Below, piece after piece: positions 27,693 through 36,471 of a stretch of 64,000 nt of DNA. The position numbers and the translations under genes are program-made. This DNA is from an uncultured Cellulomonadaceae bacterium (GTDB lineage Bacteria > Actinomycetota > Actinomycetes > Actinomycetales > Cellulomonadaceae). The notes beneath the pieces were generated by a model, which worked only from the letters and a program-made list of their open reading frames with translations, searched no databases and had not been told where the DNA came from. The stretch spans positions 248,001 through 312,000 of the forward strand of contig CANLXM010000003.1 of the NCBI GenBank assembly GCA_947495165.1. Direction: 5' to 3'. Numbering within the stretch: the first letter of the stretch is position 1; the number at the start of each line of letters is the position of its first letter.

Positions 27693-28700
27693 GTGTACCC
27701 GCTGCTCTTCGACCTCGTGTTCCGCCGCATGAACCCGGAGACGGCGCACCACGTCGCCTACGCCGCGATCCGCACGGCCGGGCGTCTGCCGCTCGTCCCT
27801 GAGGTCGCTGGACCGCTGCTGCGGGCCCGTGGGACGGTGCAAGCCTTCGGCCGCACGCTGCCGGGCCCGCTCGGGCTGGCCGGCGGCTTCGACAAGCACG
27901 CGCGTGCCGTGCGCGGGCTGACGATGCTGGGGTTCTCGTTCGTCGAGATCGGCACCGTCACGGCGCAGCCACAGCCCGGCAACCCGGCGCCGCGGCTCTG
28001 GCGCGAGCTCGGCCTGCGCGGCCTGCGCAACCAGATGGGCTTCAACAACGCGGGTGCCGTCGCGACGGCCGAGCAGCTCCGTCGCGTGCGCGCGACCCGC
28101 CGGGGCCGCGAGGCCGTGATCGGCGTCAACATCGGCAAGACGAAGGTCACGCCGGCCGAGCAGGCGCCCGCCGACTACGCGACCAGCGCGCGCCTGCTCG
28201 CGCCGTTCGCCGACTACCTCGTGGTCAACGTGTCGTCGCCCAACACGCCCGGGCTCCGTGACCTGCAGTCGGTCGACTCGCTGCGTCCCATCCTGCGTGC
28301 GGTGCGGGCGGCGGCCGACGCGGTCACGGGGGACCGTCACGTCCCCCTGCTCGTCAAGATCGCCCCCGACCTCGCCGACGACGACGTCGACGCCGTCGCG
28401 GACCTCGCCCTCGAGCTCGAGCTCGACGGCGTCGCCGCGGTGAACACGACGATCGGCCACGACCTGGGCCCGGGTGGGCTCTCGGGCCCGCCGCTGCTCG
28501 AGCGGGGCGTCGAGGTCGTCGCTCGGTTGCGGGCCCGGCTCGGCACGGGTCCGGTCATCCTTGGCTCGGGCGGCATCACGACCGCCGACGACGCACGCCG
28601 CTACCTCGACGCCGGCGCGACCCTCGTGCAGGGCTACACGGCGTTCATCTACGAGGGGCCGTTGTGGGCGTCGCGGCTCAACAAGGCACTCACCGCCTGA
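27693..28700 (+). CDS. pyrD: Dihydroorotate dehydrogenase (quinone), class 2
   Basis: A 335-aa FMN enzyme of pyrimidine synthesis that oxidises dihydroorotate and passes electrons to the membrane quinone. The N-terminal helical part ([19 protein letters not shown]) is the class 2 membrane-association domain. Motifs [40 protein letters not shown] (with the class 2 catalytic serine) and the FMN phosphate loop [12 protein letters not shown] are present. GTG 27693 has GGAG eight bases upstream. The upstream membrane genes may be cotranscribed. Confidence 0.95.
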   Translation: MYPLLFDLVFRRMNPETAHHVAYAAIRTAGRLPLVPEVAGPLLRARGTVQAFGRTLPGPLGLAGGFDKHARAVRGLTMLGFSFVEIGTVTAQPQPGNPAPRLWRELGLRGLRNQMGFNNAGAVATAEQLRRVRATRRGREAVIGVNIGKTKVTPAEQAPADYATSARLLAPFADYLVVNVSSPNTPGLRDLQSVDSLRPILRAVRAAADAVTGDRHVPLLVKIAPDLADDDVDAVADLALELELDGVAAVNTTIGHDLGPGGLSGPPLLERGVEVVARLRARLGTGPVILGSGGITTADDARRYLDAGATLVQGYTAFIYEGPLWASRLNKALTA

Positions 28701-28726
28701 GCCGCGGACCGCGGATCGGGACACGA

Positions 28727-28771
28727 CCGGGCCGGGGCCTGCCGAGCAGCGCTCAGCGGACCCCGGCCCGG
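28727..28771. terminator. Bidirectional terminator, pyrD / aldo-keto reductase
   Basis: CCGGGCCGGGG (28727-28737) pairs with CCCCGGCCCGG (28761-28771) around a 23-base loop. Confidence 0.7.
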
Positions 28772-28778
28772 GACGACC

Positions 28779-29783
28779 TCAGCGGCTGGTCGGCTGCTCG
28801 GCGGCCGTCTTGCCGGCGTCCCGCTCGACGACGTCACCCAGGGCGTCGTCGATCCGGGACATGAGCTCGGCGGGGATCTCGACGCCCGCGGCCTTGACGT
28901 TCTCGACGACCTGCTCGGGACGCGAGGCCCCGATGATCGCGCCGGCGACGTTCTGGTTCTGCAGCACCCACGCGACCGCGAGCTGTGCCATGGACAGCCC
29001 GAGCTCGTCGGCGACCGGGCGCAGACCCTGGACCCGCTCGAGGACGTCGTCGCGCATGAAGCGACTGATCATCTTGGAACCCGACGGGTCGGTCGCCCGC
29101 GAGCCGGCGGGCAGCTCGCCACCCGGCGTGTACTTGCCGGTCAGGACGCCCTGCGCGATGGGTGACCAGACGATCTGGCTGACGCCCAGCTCCGCCGAGG
29201 TCGGCACGACCTCGGGCTCGATGACGCGCCAGAGCATCGAGTACTGCGGCTGGCTCGAGACGAGCGAGATGCCGAGGTCCTTCGCGAGCGCGTGGCCGGC
29301 GCGGATCTGGTCCGCCGTCCACTCGCTGACGCCGATGTAGTGGGCCTTGCCCTGGTGCACGATGTCGGCGAACGCCTGCATCGTCTCCTCGAGCGGCGTC
29401 TGGTGGTCGTAGCGGTGCGCCTGGTAGACGTCCACGTAGTCCGTGCCGAGGCGGCGCAGCGAGCCGGCGATCGACTCCATGATGTGCTTGCGCGACAGGC
29501 CGGTGTCGTTCGCGCCGCCGGGACCGGTGGGCCAGTAGACCTTCGTGAGGATCTCGAGCGACTCGCGGCGCTGCCCCTTGAGCGCGTCGCCGAGCACCTG
29601 TTCGGCCTTGGTGTTGGCGTAGACGTCGGCCGTGTCGAACGTCGTGATGCCCGCGTCGAGCGCGGCGTGCACGCACTGCGTGGCGACCTCGTTCTCGACC
29701 TGCGAGCCGTGCGTCAGCCAGTTGCCGTAGATGATTTCGGTGATCTTGAGGCCGGAGCGGCCCAGGTGTCGATAGTTGACCAT
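28779..29783 (-). CDS. Aldo/keto reductase, K+ channel beta-subunit type
   Basis: A 334-aa NADPH-dependent oxidoreductase with a TIM barrel. The catalytic tetrad is visible: Asp and Tyr in FDTADVYANTKAE, Lys in ILTKVYW, His in YQAHRYD. The beginning MVNYRHLGRSGLKITEI and the C-terminal IIGASRPEQVVENVKA place it in the Kv-beta/YghZ-like subgroup. The substrate is unknown. A TAGATT box lies seven bases before ATG 29783. It lies downstream of the DUF3043 gene but is separated from it by a hairpin. Confidence 0.92.
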   Translation of the reverse strand: MVNYRHLGRSGLKITEIIYGNWLTHGSQVENEVATQCVHAALDAGITTFDTADVYANTKAEQVLGDALKGQRRESLEILTKVYWPTGPGGANDTGLSRKHIMESIAGSLRRLGTDYVDVYQAHRYDHQTPLEETMQAFADIVHQGKAHYIGVSEWTADQIRAGHALAKDLGISLVSSQPQYSMLWRVIEPEVVPTSAELGVSQIVWSPIAQGVLTGKYTPGGELPAGSRATDPSGSKMISRFMRDDVLERVQGLRPVADELGLSMAQLAVAWVLQNQNVAGAIIGASRPEQVVENVKAAGVEIPAELMSRIDDALGDVVERDAGKTAAEQPTSR

Positions 29784-29790
29784 GACCGCA

Positions 29791-29796
29791 AATCTA
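29791..29796 (-). promoter_or_regulatory. -10 box of the aldo/keto reductase gene, leaderless type
   Basis: TAGATT on the minus strand, seven bases before the ATG. Confidence 0.55.
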
Positions 29797-29804
29797 CGGC
29801 GGAT

Positions 29805-29826
29805 GCGCCGCGCTCGCGCGCGGCGC
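29805..29826 (-). terminator. Hairpin after the DUF3043 gene
   Basis: GCGCCGCGC (29805-29813) pairs with GCGCGGCGC (29818-29826), loop TCGC, six bases past the DUF3043 stop. Confidence 0.6.
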
Positions 29827-29831
29827 GAGGG

Positions 29832-30419
29832 TCAGGCCGGGTACTCCCCGTGCTTGACCTGGGGCTTGGGCAGGCGGGCGCGGCGGATCTGGAACGCACG
29901 CATGACGGCATACCAGCGCAGCGACTTGTCGACCTTCTCGGCACCGAACTTCGCGAGGAGGCGCTTCTTCAGCGACCGCCACATCAGGAATCCGTCGAGG
30001 ATCGTCCCCAGCACGATGATGTACAGCAGCGACGTGACGACGACGGCCGCCTGCGTCGGGACGAAGAGCACCAGCACCATGAAGACGACCGCGACGAAGA
30101 GGAAGATCTCGCCGAGGTTGCGGCGGGCGTCCACGAAGTCGCGCACGTAGCGGCGCACGGGGCCCTTGTCGCGCGGCGGGAGGTGGCGCTCGTCGCCCGT
30201 CTGCAGGGCGCGGTACTGCGTCTCGCGCTCCTCGCGGATCTTGGCGCGCGCCGCCTTCGCGGCAGCGCGGCGGTCGCCGGGCACGAGGGGCACCCGGTTC
30301 GCGGCCTCGCGCTCCTTGCGCTTCGGGGTCGGCCCGACCTTCTTGCCGCCGTGCTGGAGCTCGGGGGCGACGGCAGGGGCGGGGGACTCGTCGGCGCGGG
30401 ACGTCTTCTTGGAGAACAC
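29832..30419 (-). CDS. DUF3043 membrane protein
   Basis: A 195-aa actinobacterial protein. A long charged N-terminal region (lysine/arginine/alanine-rich, VGPTPKRKEREAANRVPLVP) is followed by two transmembrane segments at about residues 105-145 and a basic C-terminal tail. The motif GPVRRYVRDFVDARRN just before the first membrane segment is the family's conserved part. Function is unknown. GTG 30419 has a good Shine-Dalgarno (GGAGGC). Only nine bases separate it from the upstream thioesterase gene, so it probably shares that transcript. Confidence 0.88.
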   Translation of the reverse strand: MFSKKTSRADESPAPAVAPELQHGGKKVGPTPKRKEREAANRVPLVPGDRRAAAKAARAKIREERETQYRALQTGDERHLPPRDKGPVRRYVRDFVDARRNLGEIFLFVAVVFMVLVLFVPTQAAVVVTSLLYIIVLGTILDGFLMWRSLKKRLLAKFGAEKVDKSLRWYAVMRAFQIRRARLPKPQVKHGEYPA

Positions 30420-30428
30420 GCCTCCAGG

Positions 30429-30983
30429 TTAGTCGACCGGCCCGGGTGCCTCGGACCGTGGTCGGTAGGCGACGCCGACGGCTGCGGCCCACGCCGCGAC
30501 GTCGTCGGGCAGGTCCGGAGACGGGTCGTGCCAGCCCGCGAGGGCCGCGACGTCCGGCGCCGGGACCCGACCGTCGCCGCGGGCGAGGAAGCGTCCGGCG
30601 ACGATGCCGCGCGCCACGAGGTCGTCCTTGAGCCAGAACGCCTGCTCGAGGTAGACCATGCGCTGGTCCCAGCCGAGCACGCGGGTGACGAGCTGGAACC
30701 GCTGGCCGACGGTGAGCGAGCGTCGGTACGTCATGGTCGACGCCGCGACCACCGGGTACCAGCCGCGCTCGCGCAGGGCCTTCGCCATCCCCAGGTCGGC
30801 GATGAAGTTCGCCCGGCCCACGTCCATCATCTGCAGGTAGACGCCGTTGTTGACGTGCAGGTACAGGTCCAGGTCGCCCGGCGTGACCCGCATCGTGGTC
30901 ACCGACGGGTCGAGGATCTGCTGCCCGGGCACGGCCTTGCGTGCACGGGCCGTGGCGAGAGCGAGCTGGGTCCGTCTGGTCAT
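30429..30983 (-). CDS. Acyl-CoA thioesterase-like (hotdog fold)
   Basis: A 184-aa protein of the 4HBT/thioesterase type. The hotdog signature is LDLYLHVNNGVYLQMMDVGRANF, with the catalytic-site Asp/Asn replaced in the usual pattern LHVNNGxY, followed by the strand pair TYRRSLTVGQRFQLVTRVLG and YLEQAFW. It probably hydrolyses an acyl-CoA or acyl-ACP; the substrate is unknown. ATG 30983 follows a TACCCT box by six bases. It lies 17 bases after nadA. Confidence 0.85.
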   Translation of the reverse strand: MTRRTQLALATARARKAVPGQQILDPSVTTMRVTPGDLDLYLHVNNGVYLQMMDVGRANFIADLGMAKALRERGWYPVVAASTMTYRRSLTVGQRFQLVTRVLGWDQRMVYLEQAFWLKDDLVARGIVAGRFLARGDGRVPAPDVAALAGWHDPSPDLPDDVAAWAAAVGVAYRPRSEAPGPVD

Positions 30984-30989
30984 CTGAGC

Positions 30990-30995
30990 AGGGTA
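30990..30995 (-). promoter_or_regulatory. -10 box of the thioesterase gene, leaderless type
   Basis: TACCCT on the minus strand, six bases before the ATG. Confidence 0.45.
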
Positions 30996-31000
30996 GAGGG

Positions 31001-32245
31001 TCAGTAGCCCGGCAGCGCGAGCATCTGGTCGAGCGCGACGCGCGCCCAGTGCGCGTCGTCGGTGTCGACCACGATGGGGTTGACCACGGTGCCCGCGACG
31101 AGCGACTCCATCGCCCACACCAGGTGGGGCAGGTCGATCCGGTTCATCGTCGAGCAGAAGCACACCGTCGAGTCCAGGTAGTGCACGTTCTTGTCCGGGT
31201 GGGCGTTCGCGAGGCGTCGCACGAGGTTGAGCTCGGTGCCGATCGCCCAGCTGCTGCCGGGCTCGGCAGCGTCGAGCGCCTTGATGATGTACTCGGTCGA
31301 ACCCACCATGTCCGCGGCCTCGACGACCGGGTTCTGGCACTCCGGGTGCACCAGGACGGTGACGTCCGGGACCGCCGCGCGGATGTCCTCGACGTTGCGC
31401 ACGGAGAACCGTCCGTGGACCGAGCAGTGCCCGCGCCACAGGATCATGCGGGCTGCGCGCAGGGCCTCGGGCGTGAGACCACCGCCGGGCTTGCGCGGGT
31501 CGAACACCACGCAGTCGTCCAGGCTCAGGCCGAGCGCGCGGACCGCGGTGTTGCGACCCAGGTGCTGGTCCGGCATGAAGAGCACCTTGCCGGTGCCGTC
31601 GACGCCGCCGACCTGGTCGAACGCCCATCGCAGCGCGACATGGGCGTTGGAGGACGTGCAGATCGTGCCGCCGTGCCGCCCGGTGAAGGCCTTGATCGCG
31701 GCGGACGAGTTCATGTACGTGACCGGGACGGTCTGCTCGGCGACGCCCGCCTCCGCGAGCACGTCCCAGGCCTCCTCGACCTGCCCGATCGCGGCCATGT
31801 CCGCCATGGAGCAGCCCGCCGCGAGGTCCGGCAGGATCACCTGCTGGGCGTCCGAGGTCAGGATGTCGGCGCTCTCGGCCATGAAGTGCACGCCGCAGAA
31901 GATGATGAACTCGGCGTCCGGGCGGGCCGCCGCCTCGCGCGCGAGCTTGAACGAGTCGCCGGTGACGTCGGCGAGGTCGATGACCTCGTCGCGCTGGTAG
32001 TGGTGGCCCAGCACGAACGCGCGCGACCCGAGGGCGGCACGCGCGGCGTGGGCGCGCGCGACCAGGTCCGGGTCGCTCGCCGCGGGCAGGGCGCCCACGC
32101 ACTCGACGCCGCGCTCGGAGTCGAGGTCGGTGCCCTGGCCCAGGAGCAGGAGGGCCGACGGCGCGGGTTCCGCGAAGCCGGAGGCGGTGCCCGGGGCATC
32201 GGCGGCGTCGACGGTCAGGGGCGTCTGCTGCTGCTGTGCTGTCAC
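31001..32245 (-). CDS. nadA: Quinolinate synthase
   Basis: A 414-aa 4Fe-4S enzyme that condenses iminoaspartate with dihydroxyacetone phosphate to quinolinate in NAD synthesis. It is the long actinobacterial/Bacillus-like form. The three cluster cysteines lie in LAAGCSMADM, VLVHPECQNPV and DSTVCFCSTMNR, and the substrate motifs LGHHYQRDEV and FMPDQHLGRN are present. I chose GTG 32245; an in-frame GTG at 32263 would add six residues. No nadB or nadC is nearby. It is divergent from the glycerate kinase-like gene. Confidence 0.94.
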   Translation of the reverse strand: MTAQQQQTPLTVDAADAPGTASGFAEPAPSALLLLGQGTDLDSERGVECVGALPAASDPDLVARAHAARAALGSRAFVLGHHYQRDEVIDLADVTGDSFKLAREAAARPDAEFIIFCGVHFMAESADILTSDAQQVILPDLAAGCSMADMAAIGQVEEAWDVLAEAGVAEQTVPVTYMNSSAAIKAFTGRHGGTICTSSNAHVALRWAFDQVGGVDGTGKVLFMPDQHLGRNTAVRALGLSLDDCVVFDPRKPGGGLTPEALRAARMILWRGHCSVHGRFSVRNVEDIRAAVPDVTVLVHPECQNPVVEAADMVGSTEYIIKALDAAEPGSSWAIGTELNLVRRLANAHPDKNVHYLDSTVCFCSTMNRIDLPHLVWAMESLVAGTVVNPIVVDTDDAHWARVALDQMLALPGY

Positions 32246-32323
32246 CGGGAAATCTTCCCACACCGGCGCGCGCGGGCCTCACGGACGTCCTACCCACGTC
32301 GCGCCGTCGGGCACACTGACCGC

Positions 32324-33400
32324 ATGCGAATCCTCCTGGTGGCCGGAAGCGGCTGGCGTGCCGCGGCCCCGCAGGTAGCCGACGCTGCCGCGGAAGCCTG
32401 GCGGTCGGTGGGCCCCGACGACGTCGTGGTGCCCCAGCCCTTGGCCGACGGCGGCCCAGGCTTCGTCGAGGTCGCACGCCCGCTGATGGCCGCGGACCCC
32501 GGGCTGCTCGTGCTCGAGACCGCCCTCGCGCCGGCGGGCGCGACCGACCTCGCGGCCGGGACGTCCCTCGAGCTCGGCCGGATGCTCGGTGCTGCGATCG
32601 CGACCGACGCGCGGACCATCGCGCTCGGGATCGGGCTCGCCTCGTCGCACGGCTGGGCCGACGGGGGAGCGGGCCTGCTCGTGGGCCTCGCCGACGTCGT
32701 CGGGGTGCCTGTCCCGGGGCGGGAGCGGCTGCTCGCGGGCGGGCTCGGTCTCGGTGGGGTGCGGGCACAGGACCTGCCCGACGTCGCGCGGCTGCGTCGT
32801 GCGCTCGGCGCCCGTGACGTCGTGGGTGCCTACCGGTCGAGCGACCCGGTGCTCGGGCTCGCCGGTCTTGCGGCCGGTCTCGCGGACGCGCGGACGCTCG
32901 ACGCCGCCGTCGCGCAGGAGCTCGAGCGGAACCTCGGCGACCTGGCGCACGCGCTGGCCGCGCACGCGGGGCTCGCCGGCCGGGATCTGCTCGCGGGCCC
33001 CGGGACGGCCGGGAGCGTGCGCACGCTCGGCGCCCTGCCGGGGGCCGGGGGCGGTGCCGCGCTCGTCCTGCACGCGCTCGGGGCGCGGCTGGTCCCGGGG
33101 CTGCGCCTGGTCGCCGACCGCGCCGGCCTCGGGGCGGCGGTCGACGCGTCGGACGTCGTGGTCGTCGTCGTGCCCGCGGTCGACGGAGGCGAGATGCACG
33201 ACGGCACGGTGGCCCTGGTGGGGGAGGTCGCGCTCGGCGCCGCCGTCCCCGTCGTCGTCGTCACGGGTCACTGCGTGGCCGGGCGGCGGGAGTGGGCGGC
33301 CGCGGGGATCAGCGCGGTGTACGAGGAGCCGCGGCGGTCCGCTGCGGTGTCGGACGTCCTGGGCGTGGTCCCTCGGGTGGCGCGGACCTGGTCGCGGTAG
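32324..33400 (+). CDS. Glycerate kinase family protein
   Basis: A 358-aa protein of the GlxK/GckA-type glycerate kinase family. Recognisable parts are PLADGGPGFVEV (family motif aDGGeGt, with Pro replacing Glu), GLGGVRAQDL, ALPGAGGGAALVLHALG (the GAAGGLG-type glycine loop) and EYDAxxTGEG-like IVVVVPAVDGGEMHDGT in degenerate form. The usual N-terminal DSFKGSL motif is missing (here VAGSGWRAAAPQVADA). Activity on glycerate is therefore uncertain. ATG 32324 lacks a Shine-Dalgarno. Confidence 0.72.
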   Translation: MRILLVAGSGWRAAAPQVADAAAEAWRSVGPDDVVVPQPLADGGPGFVEVARPLMAADPGLLVLETALAPAGATDLAAGTSLELGRMLGAAIATDARTIALGIGLASSHGWADGGAGLLVGLADVVGVPVPGRERLLAGGLGLGGVRAQDLPDVARLRRALGARDVVGAYRSSDPVLGLAGLAAGLADARTLDAAVAQELERNLGDLAHALAAHAGLAGRDLLAGPGTAGSVRTLGALPGAGGGAALVLHALGARLVPGLRLVADRAGLGAAVDASDVVVVVVPAVDGGEMHDGTVALVGEVALGAAVPVVVVTGHCVAGRREWAAAGISAVYEEPRRSAAVSDVLGVVPRVARTWSR

Positions 33401-33408
33401 GACGGCGT

Positions 33409-33414
33409 TAGGCT
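33409..33414 (+). promoter_or_regulatory. Possible -10 box of erpA
   Basis: TAGGCT, 72 bases before the ATG. It would give a long 5' leader carrying a Shine-Dalgarno (GGAGACC). Confidence 0.4.
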
Positions 33415-33486
33415 GGACGGGAACAACCTCGCGTCACGCGGTGTTGACCACCTGACCGACGCCCCTCCAGCCGAGCGGAGACCTCC

Positions 33487-33837
33487 ATGAGCGAGACCAC
33501 CGAGACCACCACCCACGGAGTGACCCTGACGGACGTCGCCGCCGCCAAGGTCCGCAGCCTGCTGGAGCAGGAGGGTCGCGACGACCTTCGCCTGCGTCTC
33601 GCCGTGCAGCCGGGCGGCTGCTCTGGCCTGATCTACCAGCTGTACTTCGACGAGCGCCTGCTCGACGGCGACGCGGTCCGCGACTTCGACGGCGTCGAGG
33701 TCGTCCTCGACAAGATGAGCGTCCCCTACCTCGAGGGCGCCACCATCGACTTCGCGGACACGATCGAGAAGCAGGGCTTCACGATCGACAACCCGAACGC
33801 GGGCTCGTCCTGCGCGTGCGGCGACTCCTTCAGCTGA
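33487..33837 (+). CDS. erpA: Iron-sulfur cluster insertion protein (A-type carrier)
   Basis: A 116-aa A-type carrier that receives an Fe-S cluster and hands it to apo-enzymes. The three cysteines are Cys45 (PGGCSGLIY) and Cys109/Cys111 (SCACGDSFS). The N-terminus is Thr/Glu-rich. Its neighbours are Fe-S or sulfur enzymes on both sides: nadA upstream, the TusA/cysteine-desulfurase-like pair downstream, and the Rieske protein and LipA within 20 kb. A very stable hairpin follows the stop. Confidence 0.95.
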   Translation: MSETTETTTHGVTLTDVAAAKVRSLLEQEGRDDLRLRLAVQPGGCSGLIYQLYFDERLLDGDAVRDFDGVEVVLDKMSVPYLEGATIDFADTIEKQGFTIDNPNAGSSCACGDSFS

Positions 33838-33864
33838 GTCCCACGCGCTCGCGCGCCGCACGTC

Positions 33865-33899
33865 CCCGAGGGCCGGTCCGTCACGGACCGGCCCTCGGG
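33865..33899. terminator. Bidirectional terminator, erpA / tusA-like
   Basis: A perfect 16-bp stem, CCCGAGGGCCGGTCCG (33865-33880) with its inverse at 33884-33899, loop TCA. Confidence 0.85.
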
Positions 33900-33938
33900 C
33901 GTTCGCGGACACGCGCCCCGGCCACGCCGGGGCCTGCT

Positions 33939-34166
33939 TCAGGCGAGCGTGACCGTCAGCGCGAGGTGGCCGTCGCGCTCGACGACGGCGCCCATCGCGT
34001 GGCCGCGCATCCGCGCCCAGGCGGGCACGTCCGAGCGCACGGCCGGGTCGTCCGCGAGCAGCAGCAGGGTCGCGCCGGGCGGCAGGTCGCGGGCGCGCGC
34101 CGCCAGCCGGATCACCGGGAGCGGGCAGCGCAGCCCGCGCGCGTCCACCTCGACGGGGTCCGTCAC
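33939..34166 (-). CDS. TusA-family sulfurtransferase
   Basis: A 75-aa TusA-like protein. The active-site CPxP motif is Cys14 in RGLRCPLPVI, and the beta-alpha-beta-alpha fold with LPPGATLLLLADDPAVRSDVPAW is typical. In E. coli, TusA takes sulfur from IscS for tRNA thiolation; other members serve in molybdenum cofactor or sulfur trafficking. GTG 34166 overlaps the stop of the cysteine-desulfurase-like gene (GTGA), so the two are translationally coupled and probably act together. Confidence 0.9.
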   Translation of the reverse strand: MTDPVEVDARGLRCPLPVIRLAARARDLPPGATLLLLADDPAVRSDVPAWARMRGHAMGAVVERDGHLALTVTLA

Positions 34167-35311
34167 AGGCCCGTGACCCCGAGCCGCTCCCGCACCGCCG
34201 CGACGGCACGGGGGAGCGCCGCGAGGAATCGCTCGACGTCGTCCTGCGTCACGCCGTCGTGCAGCGCGAGCCGGATGTTGCCGTGCGTCAGGGCGCCCAT
34301 GGCCGCGAGGACGTGGCTCGGTTCGAGCGAGAGGGACGTGCAGGCTGATCCCGACCCGACCGCGAAGCCCGCGCGGTCGAGCTCGCCGAGCAGCGCCTCG
34401 CCGTCGACGTACAGGAACGAGAACGTCACGACGTGAGGCAGGCGCGCATCGGGGTGCCCCACGACGTCGACGTCGGGGACCAGCGCAGGGACCCGGGCCC
34501 GCAGGAGCTCGACGAGCGCCCGGCGCCGACGGTCGGAAGCCTCCTGCGCGGCGAGCGCGGCCCGGAGCCCCACGGCGGCGCCGAACGCGGCGGGCACGCT
34601 CACCCCCCCGGGGGCGAACGGCTCGGCGTCCTCGGGACCCGGCAGCAGCGCGCGCACGCCGGAGCGCACGACCAGGAGGCCGACGCCCGGCGGACCACCC
34701 CACGCGCCGGGGTTCGCGACGAGCACGTCCCAGGCCGACGGCACGGGGACGTGGCCGAGGCTCGCGCTCGCGTCGACGAGCAGCGGAACGCCGTGCGCGC
34801 GTGCCGCTGCGTGCACCACGTCGAGCGGCTGCAGCGTGCCGACCTCGCCGTTGGCGTGCTGCAGCGCCGCGAACGCCACGCCCGGCTCGCCCACCGCGGC
34901 GACCATCGCGGACGCGTCGACCTGCCCGCGTGCGTCCACGGGCACGAGGGTGACGTCGTCGCCGACGGCGTGCCGCGCGGCCGCATGGATGGCAGCCCGC
35001 TCGACGGCGCTCGCCACGATGCGGCGCCCGGCCCGACGGCGCCCGTGCGCGAGCGCAGCCACGGCGCCGTGCGCGGCGGTGACGGGGGTCGCCGTGAAGT
35101 GCACCTCCTCGGCGCGCGCCCCGAGCGCCTGCGCGACCGCCTGCCGCGCGGCGGCGAGCAGCGAGGCCGCCTGCCGCGCCTCGCTGTGCAGCCCCGACGG
35201 CTCGGCCCAACCCTCCCGCCAGGCCTCGCGGACGGCCTCGAGCACCTCGGGTCGCGGCGGCGCGGCCATCGAGGTGTCGAGGACGACGCGAGCGACGGGG
35301 GAGGAGGCCAT
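34163..35311 (-). CDS. Class V aminotransferase / cysteine desulfurase-like protein lacking the PLP lysine
   Basis: A 382-aa NifS/IscS-like protein. The sulfur-accepting cysteine loop is intact (GSGSACTS, Cys324), and the PLP-pocket Asp180 (VDASASLG) and ANGEVGTLQP are recognisable. But the lysine that binds PLP is missing: where IscS has AHKFYGPKGVG, this protein has GAWGGPPGVG, with Ala203 at the lysine position and Pro208 at the second lysine. The PLP-ring glutamine (IscS Q183) is Ala183. The frame is continuous and conserved elsewhere, so this is not simple decay. A non-catalytic or altered-chemistry sulfur relay with the adjoining TusA is one reading. It is divergent from ctaC. A TAGCGT box lies seven bases before ATG 35311. 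Confidence 0.85.
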   Translation of the reverse strand: MASSPVARVVLDTSMAAPPRPEVLEAVREAWREGWAEPSGLHSEARQAASLLAAARQAVAQALGARAEEVHFTATPVTAAHGAVAALAHGRRRAGRRIVASAVERAAIHAAARHAVGDDVTLVPVDARGQVDASAMVAAVGEPGVAFAALQHANGEVGTLQPLDVVHAAARAHGVPLLVDASASLGHVPVPSAWDVLVANPGAWGGPPGVGLLVVRSGVRALLPGPEDAEPFAPGGVSVPAAFGAAVGLRAALAAQEASDRRRRALVELLRARVPALVPDVDVVGHPDARLPHVVTFSFLYVDGEALLGELDRAGFAVGSGSACTSLSLEPSHVLAAMGALTHGNIRLALHDGVTQDDVERFLAALPRAVAAVRERLGVTGL

Positions 35312-35318
35312 GTGACCG

Positions 35319-35324
35319 ACGCTA
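35319..35324 (-). promoter_or_regulatory. -10 box of the desulfurase-like/tusA operon, leaderless type
   Basis: TAGCGT on the minus strand, seven bases before the ATG. Confidence 0.5.
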
Positions 35325-35434
35325 GCGCGTCGTCGGCGCCCTGGTCGTGGCGCCCTCCGGCTGTTGGTGACAAAAACCAGCGAAGTGCCATGACTCCCGG
35401 GGCCGTGGGGGCGAGGAACCCGAGATCGAGACGA

Positions 35435-35440
35435 TAGGCT
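35435..35440 (+). promoter_or_regulatory. -10 box of the ctaCDF operon
   Basis: TAGGCT (in GATAGGCT), 84 bases before the TTG start of ctaC, giving a leader of about 75 bases. Confidence 0.45.
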
Positions 35441-35523
35441 CTCCGTGTCGAGGACCAAGGTCCCAGGACGCGCGTCGGAGAACGACGCGAGCCCGACCTG
35501 GGACGTGACGCGAAAGGCCCCCC

Positions 35524-36471
35524 TTGCACCCGCAGACTCCCACCCGCGCACGACGCCGCACGGCGCTGCGCGGAATCGTCGCCAGCATCGCCGTCGTGCT
35601 GCTCGTCGCCGGCTGCTCCGAGGACGCCCAGCGCGGCTACCTCCCGGGCTACTCCGACGGGCCGGTGACCAACCACACCGACCGCATCACCAACCTGTGG
35701 ACCGGTGCCTGGATCGCCGCGCTCGCCGTCGGGCTGCTGACCTGGGGCCTGATGCTCTGGTGCGTCGTGGCCTACCGCAAGCGCAAGAACGACCGCGTGC
35801 TCCCCGTGCAGACGCGCTACCACGTGCCGCTCGAGATGATGTACACGGCGATCCCGATCGTCATGGTCGGCGTGCTGTTCTTCTTCACGCAGCGGGACAT
35901 GAGCGAGATCCGCGCCACGGACGCCGAGCCCGACGTCACCATCCAGGTGATCGGCAAGCAGTGGAGCTGGGACTTCAACTACCTCGACGACGGCGTCTAC
36001 GAGACAGGCCGCCACGCGACCGACGTCGGCAGCCTCGGTGGCGACACGAGCCTCGACGGCGCCCTCGGCACGGACGAGTCGCTGCCGACCCTGTACCTGC
36101 CCGTCGGCGAGCAGGTCGAGCTCGTGCTCGACGCGCGCGACGTCATCCACTCGTTCTGGGTCCCGGCGTTCCTCGACAAGCTCGACATGATCCCGGGCCG
36201 CACCAACGTCATGCAGCTCGTGCCCGAGCGCGTCGGCTACTACGCGGGCAAGTGCGCCGAGCTCTGCGGCGAGCACCACTCCGGCATGCTCTTCAACCTC
36301 GCGATCGTGCCGCGCGCCGAGTACGACGCGAAGATGGACGAGCTGCGCGCCGCGGGCCAGACCGGCCAGCTCGGGCTCGACCTCAACCGCCGCTACAGCG
36401 GCACGGACTCGCCGATCCAGGACGGGTCGAACAACTCCGACGCCGCGATCATCGATGGGACGAACGAATGA
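35524..36471 (+). CDS. ctaC: Cytochrome c oxidase subunit II (aa3)
   Basis: A 315-aa CuA subunit. The signal sequence ends in a lipobox (LLVAGC, Cys31), as usual for actinobacterial CtaC. Two transmembrane helices follow (about 58-80 and 105-122), then the cupredoxin domain. The CuA ligands are His209 (VIHSFWVP) and Cys244, Glu246, Cys248, His252, Met255 ([12 protein letters not shown]). An insertion of roughly 30 residues around [16 protein letters not shown] precedes the CuA strands, as in mycobacteria. The start is TTG 35524, with AAAGG upstream. ATGA overlap with ctaD. Confidence 0.95.
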   Translation: MHPQTPTRARRRTALRGIVASIAVVLLVAGCSEDAQRGYLPGYSDGPVTNHTDRITNLWTGAWIAALAVGLLTWGLMLWCVVAYRKRKNDRVLPVQTRYHVPLEMMYTAIPIVMVGVLFFFTQRDMSEIRATDAEPDVTIQVIGKQWSWDFNYLDDGVYETGRHATDVGSLGGDTSLDGALGTDESLPTLYLPVGEQVELVLDARDVIHSFWVPAFLDKLDMIPGRTNVMQLVPERVGYYAGKCAELCGEHHSGMLFNLAIVPRAEYDAKMDELRAAGQTGQLGLDLNRRYSGTDSPIQDGSNNSDAAIIDGTNE

